From assembly GCF_000196675.2 (NCBI RefSeq), contig NC_015312.1, positions 3,038,001 through 3,102,000 of the forward strand: a DNA stretch of 64,000 nucleotides. Direction: 5' to 3'. The notes below the pieces were generated by a model. That model searched no databases. It was not told where the DNA came from and worked only from the letters and a program-made list of their open reading frames with translations. The first letter of the stretch is position 1; each line of letters starts with the position of its first letter. This document shows, piece after piece, positions 59,083 through 64,000 of the stretch. Made by a program: the position numbers and the translations under genes. The stretch comes from Pseudonocardia benzenivorans CB1190. GTDB lineage: Bacteria; Actinomycetota; Actinomycetes; Mycobacteriales; Pseudonocardiaceae.

Positions 59083-60180
59083 ATGGTGGGAGAGCCCGGC
59101 CCGGACCAGACCGGTGCCCAGGACGGCGATCGCGACCCGTTGCGTCACCACGGCGACGTCGAGGTCGGACCCGGCCTGGTCGACCTCGCGGTGAACGTCC
59201 TGGGTGAGGCGCCGCCGCCGTGGCTGCGCGCCCGGCTCGCCGCCGCGCTCGACGACCTCGCCGCCTACCCGTCGGCCGCCGACGACGCCGCCGCCCGGGA
59301 GGCCGTGGCGCGCCGGCACGGCCGGTCCGCCGACGAGGTGCTGGTGCTCAACGGCAGCGCGGAGGGGTTCGCCCTCCTCCCGCGGCTCGCCCCACGGCAC
59401 GCGGTCGTCGTGCACCCGGGGTTCACCGAGCCCGAGGCGGTGCTGCGCGACGCGGGAGTCCCCGTCACCCGGGTGCTCACCGACCAGGCCGACGGGCACC
59501 GCCTCGACCCGCACGCCGTCCCCGCCGACGCGGACCTGGTCGTCGTCGGCAACCCGACCAACCCCACCGGGGTCCTGCACCCGCGCGCCACCCTGCGGAC
59601 GCTCGCCAGGCCGGGCCGGGTGCTCGTCGTCGACGAGGCGTTCGCCGACGCCGTCCCGGGGGAGCCGGAGTCGCTCGCGGACGCCGCCGACGTGCCGGGC
59701 CTGCTGGTGCTGCGCAGCCTCACCAAGACGTGGGCGCTCGCCGGGCTGCGGGCCGGGTACGCGCTCGGCGCCCCCGAGCTGCTCGGCCGCCTCGGGGCCG
59801 GCCGGCCGCACTGGCCCGTCGGGACGCTGGTGCTGGCCGCGGTGCGGGCCTGCGTGGAGCCGAGCGCCGTCGCCGAGTCGGCGGAGGCCGCCCGGCGGCT
59901 CGCGCGGTTGCGCGCCGACCAGGCCGCCGCGCTCGGGGCCCTGCCGGGCGTCCGGGTCCAGGACGGCGTCGCGCCCTACCTCCTGCTCACGCTTCCCCCC
60001 GGAACCGGCGTCGACGTCCGGGAGCGCTTGCGCGCCAACGGGTTCGCCGTCCGCCGCGGCGACACCTTCCCCGGACTCGGGCCCGACCACATCCGAGTGG
60101 CGGTGCGCGGACCGCAGGTGGCGGCGGCGTTCACCCGCGCGCTGGCCGACGCCCTGCGGGCCGGGGCGGTGGCCGCGTGA
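59083..60180 (+). CDS. cobC: CobC-like PLP enzyme (threonine-phosphate decarboxylase type)
   Basis: 365 residues, fold-type I aminotransferase. YPSAADDAAAREAVARRHGR, VLNGSAEGFALLPRLAP, VVGNPTNPTGVLHPRATLR, VLVVDEAFADAV and the PLP-lysine motif LRSLTKTWALAGLRAGY. Matches actinobacterial Rv2231c-type CobC, which supplies aminopropanol phosphate for cobalamin. Normally followed directly by nif3; here an IS110 element separates them. Confidence 0.9.
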   Translation: MVGEPGPDQTGAQDGDRDPLRHHGDVEVGPGLVDLAVNVLGEAPPPWLRARLAAALDDLAAYPSAADDAAAREAVARRHGRSADEVLVLNGSAEGFALLPRLAPRHAVVVHPGFTEPEAVLRDAGVPVTRVLTDQADGHRLDPHAVPADADLVVVGNPTNPTGVLHPRATLRTLARPGRVLVVDEAFADAVPGEPESLADAADVPGLLVLRSLTKTWALAGLRAGYALGAPELLGRLGAGRPHWPVGTLVLAAVRACVEPSAVAESAEAARRLARLRADQAAALGALPGVRVQDGVAPYLLLTLPPGTGVDVRERLRANGFAVRRGDTFPGLGPDHIRVAVRGPQVAAAFTRALADALRAGAVAA

Positions 60181-60191
60181 GTTGCCCTGTG

Positions 60192-61442
60192 TCAAGCCGC
60201 CGCTGGTTGATCTTGGTTGAGGACGCGTTGAAGGGCGTGGTGTCGGTCGGGGTCGTAGGGGGTGTGGCTGTGCCAGCAGGCCCAGATGACACCGATCCAG
60301 GCTCGGGCCAGGACGCGGACGGCGTGGGGGTGGTCGTGACCGCGGGTTCGGGCTCGTTGGTAGAGGTCGGCGGCCCATGGGTTGGTTTTGATGCTGTCGC
60401 CGGCGAAGTCGCAGATGGCGTCGCGGAGTTGTTTGTCGGCGCCCCAGCGGAACGACACGGCGCGGGCCTTGCCGGACTGGCGGGTCGAGGGTGCGACCCC
60501 GGCGAGGCAGGCCAGCGAGTCCGGGGTGGGGAAGCGGCCGCGGGCGTCGCCGATCTCGGCGAGCATGCGTGCGGCGCGGACTCGGCCGGCGCGGGGCAGG
60601 CTGGTGAAGATCTGTGCGTCGGGGTGGAGATCGAGCTGCTCGCTGATGCGGGCGGCGAGCTCGGCGATCTGTGTGGTGAGTGTGCGCAGCACTGTGACGT
60701 AGGCGGCGGTCACCGCAGCAGCGGTGTCGGCTTCGGGTCCGGTGTGGCCGCGGGGTGCGCTGGTCAGGCGGGTGTGCAGGACGGTGGGGTCCATGCGGCC
60801 GCAGTAGCCGACCGATGCCAGCCAGGATGCCAGTCGTCGTGGGGTGAGCCAGTCGATCTGGGTCTGGGTGGTGAAGCGCTCCAGGAAGCGCAGGCTGATC
60901 TGCGAGTCGATGTCGGAGAACAGCCCGATCACGGCGGGCAGGCAGATCTGCAGGTGAGCGCGCAGCTGGTTGGCCACCGCGACACGGTGGGCGACCAGGT
61001 CACGCCGGGCCCGCACGCTCTGGCGCAGCGCGGTGGTGGTGGGGGTGTCGACCAGCAGGGGGCGCAGGCGGCGGCGGTCGGTTCGGACGGTGTCGGCGAG
61101 GACGTAGGCGTCGAAGCGGTCGTCTTTGTTCCCGGCCGAGCCGTAGCGCGAACGCAGGTTTTTGAGCTGTCCGGGTGGGATCACGAACACGACCAGTCCG
61201 GCTTGTCGCAGGGCGTCGACCACGGGGCCGTCCGGGCGCTCGATGCCGACCTCGACCACCCCGGCCTTGGACAGGCGCCCGACCATCGTGCGCAGCCCGG
61301 TCCGGTCGTGGGTGACGGAGAAGCGCTGGAGCTGTTCGCCGTCCGGGGCGAGGACGCAGACGGCGTGGTCGTCCTTGGCCCAGTCCACCCCGCCGGTCGG
61401 GCGGTGCGGGTCGACCGACGGCGCGGTCTCGGTGACACTCAT
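60192..61442 (-). CDS. IS110 family transposase
   Basis: 416 residues, intact. RuvC-like DEDD domain: GGVDWAKDDHAVCVLAPDG (Asp), VVEVGIERPDG (Glu) and NKDDRFDAYVLADTVRTDRR (Asp, Asp). The C-terminal Transposase_20 domain has FTSLPRAGRVRAARMLAEIG and LACLAGVAPSTRQSGKARAV with the catalytic Ser region. ATG at 61442 preceded by GAGGAG at 6 nt; longer in-frame starts lack one. No frameshift seen, so it may be active. Confidence 0.95.
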   Translation of the reverse strand: MSVTETAPSVDPHRPTGGVDWAKDDHAVCVLAPDGEQLQRFSVTHDRTGLRTMVGRLSKAGVVEVGIERPDGPVVDALRQAGLVVFVIPPGQLKNLRSRYGSAGNKDDRFDAYVLADTVRTDRRRLRPLLVDTPTTTALRQSVRARRDLVAHRVAVANQLRAHLQICLPAVIGLFSDIDSQISLRFLERFTTQTQIDWLTPRRLASWLASVGYCGRMDPTVLHTRLTSAPRGHTGPEADTAAAVTAAYVTVLRTLTTQIAELAARISEQLDLHPDAQIFTSLPRAGRVRAARMLAEIGDARGRFPTPDSLACLAGVAPSTRQSGKARAVSFRWGADKQLRDAICDFAGDSIKTNPWAADLYQRARTRGHDHPHAVRVLARAWIGVIWACWHSHTPYDPDRHHALQRVLNQDQPAAA

Positions 61443-61670
61443 GGTCGTCTCCTCGCTGTTGGCGCAGTGGGAAGACACCCGGTGGTCCCGGGACGCGGCA
61501 GCCGGTCGCTCACTGATCGGCACTCGACGGTGCTCAGCCCTGTAGCCAGTCGGCGCGTCCTGGGCCACCGGACCTCGCTGAACTCACGCCGGACCTCGAA
61601 GGTCGAGCGAGCAGGGCGATGGCCCGGTGGGAACCTCAGGTGCGCCCGAATCCTGGATCAACGATCCGAC
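61443..61670 (-). ncRNA. Candidate bridge RNA region of the IS110 element
   Basis: IS110-group elements encode a structured bridge RNA in the noncoding end upstream of the transposase. This stretch is noncoding and has small stems: CTGA..GCAC/GTGC..TCAG around 61516-61541 and GACCT-CGA-AGGTC around 61592-61604. Loop sequences that would pair with target and donor cannot be defined here. Confidence 0.35.
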
Positions 61671-61693
61671 TCGGACACAAGGAGGGTGCACCA

Positions 61694-62845
61694 GTGAGCG
61701 TCCGGCTGCGCGACGTCGTCGCCGCGCTCGAGGCCGCGTACCCGCCGCGGCTGGCGGCCGACTGGGACGCCGTCGGGCTCGTCTGCGGGGACCCGGACGA
61801 CGCCGTCGCCCGGGTGCACGTCGCGGTCGACCCCGTCGTCGAGACGGTCGAGGAGGCCCTGCAGGCCGGTGCCGACCTCCTGGTGACCCACCATCCGCTG
61901 CTGCTGCGCGGCGTGCACGGCGTCGGCGCCGACACCCCCAAGGGGGCGTTGCTGCACAAGCTGATCCGCGGCGGCGCCGGCCTGTTCACCGCGCACACCA
62001 ACGCCGACAGTGCCGACCCGGGCGTGTCCGACGCGCTCGCCGCCGCGATCGGGCTGACCGTCACGGGGCCGCTGCAGCCCGCGGCGGGCCCGGCCCTGGA
62101 CAAGATCGTCGCGTTCGTCCCGACGGGACCGGTGCTGGCGACGGTGCACGAGGCGCTGTCGCAGGCCGGAGCGGGGGAGATCGGGGACTACAGCCACTGC
62201 TCCTTCGCGACGGCCGGCACGGGGCAGTTCCTCCCGCACGAGGGCGCGAACCCGACGATCGGCGCCGTCGGCAGGCTCGAGCGGGTCGCCGAGACCCGCC
62301 TGGAGATGGTGCTGCCGCGGCACCGCCGGGCCGACGTCGTCGCCGCCCTGCTGGCCTCGCATCCGTACGAGGAGCCGGCGTACGACGTGTTCGAGCTGGC
62401 GGCCCTGCCGTCGGCAACGGGCCTGGGCCGGATCGGGCTGCTCGACGAGGCGGAACCGTTGTCGGCCTTCGCGGACCGTGTCGCCGCGGGACTGCCCTCG
62501 ACCGCCTGGGGAGTGCGTGCGGCCGGCGACCCCGACCGCCTCGTGCGCCGGGTCGCGGTCTGCGGGGGAGCGGGCGACTCCGCGCTGGAGGCGGTCGCCG
62601 CGGCGGACGTCGACGCCTACGTGACGGCCGACCTGCGCCACCACCCGGCGTCGGAACACGTGCTCGCCGGCACCGGCCCCCGCGCGCCCCGGCCGGCGCT
62701 CGTCGACGTCGCGCACTGGGCCTCGGAGTGGCCCTGGTGCGAGCAGGCGGCGGGCGTCGTGCGCGCCGCGCTGGGGGGTAGCGTCGACGTCCACGTCTCG
62801 CGGCTGCGGACCGACCCGTGGACCATCGGAAGGAACCCCTCATGA
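61694..62845 (+). CDS. Nif3-like dinuclear metal protein (GTP cyclohydrolase I type 2)
   Basis: 383 residues. [40 protein letters not shown] with metal-binding His, [20 protein letters not shown], and C-terminal [18 protein letters not shown] with [10 protein letters not shown]. Contains the NIF3 insertion domain as in larger bacterial members. Start GTG fixed by AAGGAGG 8 nt upstream. Function of the family is uncertain despite the name. Confidence 0.94.
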   Translation: MSVRLRDVVAALEAAYPPRLAADWDAVGLVCGDPDDAVARVHVAVDPVVETVEEALQAGADLLVTHHPLLLRGVHGVGADTPKGALLHKLIRGGAGLFTAHTNADSADPGVSDALAAAIGLTVTGPLQPAAGPALDKIVAFVPTGPVLATVHEALSQAGAGEIGDYSHCSFATAGTGQFLPHEGANPTIGAVGRLERVAETRLEMVLPRHRRADVVAALLASHPYEEPAYDVFELAALPSATGLGRIGLLDEAEPLSAFADRVAAGLPSTAWGVRAAGDPDRLVRRVAVCGGAGDSALEAVAAADVDAYVTADLRHHPASEHVLAGTGPRAPRPALVDVAHWASEWPWCEQAAGVVRAALGGSVDVHVSRLRTDPWTIGRNPS

Positions 62846-63582
62846 AGGCCGACCCGGCTGACCAGCGGCGCCTGCTCGATCTCGCCGAGGTCGACGCCGA
62901 GCTGGCCAGGCTCGCCCACCGTCGTCGCAGCCTGCCCGAGGACGCCGAGCACGCGCAGGCCGAGACCGCCGTGCGGAGCGCCAAGGACAAGCTCGTCGAG
63001 GTCGAGACGTCGGCGGGCGACCTGGACCGCGACATCCGCAGGCTCGAGCGCGACGTCGAGGCCGTCCGCGCCCGTACCGTCCGCGACCAGCAGCTGCTCG
63101 CCGGCGCCGGGATCGGGGCCAAGCAGGCCTCCGACCTGCAGCACGAGCTCGAGACGCTCGCACGTCGTCAGGGTGTGCTCGAGGACGAGCAGCTCGAGGT
63201 GATGGAACAGCGCGAGGCCGTGGGGATCGACCTCGACCACGCCCGTGGCGACCTCGCCCGCGCGGAGCAGACGCTCGCCGACGTCGGCGCCCGCCGCGAC
63301 TCCGCGCTCGCGGACATCGCGGCCGCCGAGGCCGGGCGGGAGCGCGCCCGCGCCGAGGTCGTCGCGCAGATGGGCGCGGCGGACCTGCTCGCCGCCTACG
63401 AGGCGCGCCGGTCCCAGGGCAAGGTCGGCGCCGGGCTGCTGCGCGAACGTCGTTGCGGCGCATGCCGTCTGGAGCTCGACCGCACGTTCATCGGGCAGCT
63501 GCGCGCCGCCGCGGCCGACGACGTCGTGCCCTGTGAGGAGTGCGGCGCGATCCTGGTCCGCACAGCGGAGTCCGGCCTGTGA
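62842..63582 (+). CDS. C4-type zinc-ribbon coiled-coil protein
   Basis: 246 residues. Long coiled coil (about 10-180), then a zinc ribbon with CGAC and CEEC pairs ([25 protein letters not shown]). Homologous to the Rv2229c-type protein next to nif3 in mycobacteria; possibly nucleic-acid binding. ATG overlaps the nif3 stop by 4 bp. Confidence 0.93.
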   Translation: MKADPADQRRLLDLAEVDAELARLAHRRRSLPEDAEHAQAETAVRSAKDKLVEVETSAGDLDRDIRRLERDVEAVRARTVRDQQLLAGAGIGAKQASDLQHELETLARRQGVLEDEQLEVMEQREAVGIDLDHARGDLARAEQTLADVGARRDSALADIAAAEAGRERARAEVVAQMGAADLLAAYEARRSQGKVGAGLLRERRCGACRLELDRTFIGQLRAAAADDVVPCEECGAILVRTAESGL

Positions 63583-64000
63583 GCGCGACCGACTCCGCGG
63601 CCGGCGCCCGGCAGCAGCCGGCGAGCGCGACGTGGACCGGTCAGGTCGGGTCGCCCACCCGGCTGCTGTTGCTGCGCCACGGCCAGACGGCGTTGTCGGT
63701 CGAACGGCGATACTCCGGCCAGGGCGACCCCGAGCTGACCGAGCTCGGGCTGCGGCAGGCGGCCGGCGCGGCGGCGCGGCTCGCGACGGACGGGTCGATC
63801 ACCGCGGTGCTGACCTCCCCGTTGCGGCGCACCCGGCAGACCGCGCAGGCGGTGGCCGACGCGACGGGCGTGCCGCTCGTCGTGCGCGACGGACTGATCG
63901 AGACGAACTTCGGGGAGTGGGACGGGCTGACCTTCGCCGAGGCCCGCGACCGCGACCCCGAGCTGCACGCGCGCTGGCGGGGTAGCCAGGACGTCGCGCC
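63579..64000 (+). CDS. Histidine phosphatase, cut by the window end
   Basis: The first 140 residues are visible. RLLLLRHGQTALSVERRYSG has the RHG motif, followed by LTELGLRQAAGAAARL, SPLRRTRQTAQAVA and ETNFGEWDGLTFAEARD, as in CobC/GpmB-type phosphatases. In mycobacteria the gene at this place is fused to an N-terminal RNase H domain; here the frame starts only 28 residues before the phosphatase domain, so that domain is absent. GTG overlaps the upstream stop by 4 bp. Confidence 0.88.
   Translation, partial: MSATDSAAGARQQPASATWTGQVGSPTRLLLLRHGQTALSVERRYSGQGDPELTELGLRQAAGAAARLATDGSITAVLTSPLRRTRQTAQAVADATGVPLVVRDGLIETNFGEWDGLTFAEARDRDPELHARWRGSQDVA

Larger units (their letters stand above)
60181..61670 (-). 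mobile_element. IS110 family insertion sequence
   Basis: One transposase gene plus about 230 bp of noncoding DNA upstream of it, lying exactly between cobC and nif3, genes that are adjacent in related actinomycetes. IS110 elements lack terminal inverted repeats, so the ends cannot be set by eye; the left limit is within 11 bp of the cobC stop and the right limit lies before the nif3 ribbosome-binding site at 61680. The transposase gene has visibly lower codon bias for C/G at third positions than its neighbours. Confidence 0.75.

Overview
The window is very GC-rich, densely coded DNA from an actinomycete. Start codons are often GTG and many adjacent genes overlap by 4 bp. The gene content (coproporphyrin-type heme genes with HemQ, DUF3000 beside ribonuclease D, a cobC–nif3–zinc-ribbon block, trehalose genes glgX-treY-treZ, an Asp23 envelope operon, a 10-methyl fatty acid gene pair) suggests Pseudonocardiaceae, probably Pseudonocardia or a close relative. 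That taxonomic call is inference from gene families and composition. I saw no rRNA, tRNA or CRISPR.

Layout. 1-4.2 kb: the end of an O-acetylhomoserine sulfhydrylase gene, a CoA-binding protein, a membrane protein, malate dehydrogenase, a secreted CAP protein and a Uma2 protein. 4.2-10.6 kb: minus-strand operon glgX-treY-treZ, which makes trehalose from glycogen, with two operator-like palindromes upstream. 11-14 kb: F420/FMN-type oxidoreductase, HIT protein, phosphatase, MFS exporter. 14.1-15.9 kb: the most unusual locus. 16-22.9 kb: two paralogous membrane diguanylate cyclases, dxs, and a two-component system coupled to dxs. 22.9-30.8 kb: ribonuclease D, an orphan response regulator, DUF3000, heme genes hemE-hemY-hemQ, a divergent LysR-effector-domain/DUF5997 pair, msrB. 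31-38.5 kb: LigD-like polymerase, a small Cys protein, an inactive-looking hydrolase, a seven-gene Asp23 operon, a RibD-like reductase. 38.7-49.8 kb: iron-type ABC permeases, PPK2, phosphate transport, a lipid block (10-methyl fatty acid synthesis, wax ester/triacylglycerol synthase), DUF2252. 49.8-56.9 kb: six-gene acyl-CoA catabolic operon with its own solute-binding lipoprotein. 57.3-64 kb: fructosamine kinase, tyrosine phosphatase, cobC, an IS110 element, nif3, zinc-ribbon protein and a phosphatase cut by the window edge.

The candidate undescribed system is at 14141-15842 on the minus strand: 22 micro-ORFs of six codons (one of seven), each with its own Shine-Dalgarno sequence, start codon and TGA stop. 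Nineteen encode M-R-N-K-S-W (one with an extra His) and three M-S-N-K-S-W. Twenty-one lie in tandem at about 60 bp intervals and one lies about 400 bp upstream. The serine codon switches between AGC and TCC and start codons switch between ATG and GTG while the peptide is kept, which points to selection on the peptide rather than on DNA alone. The array lies between an MFS exporter and a diguanylate cyclase gene. Its function is unknown.

A second window-wide pattern is that many first genes have a TANNNT hexamer 6-8 nt before the start codon, as expected for leaderless transcription.
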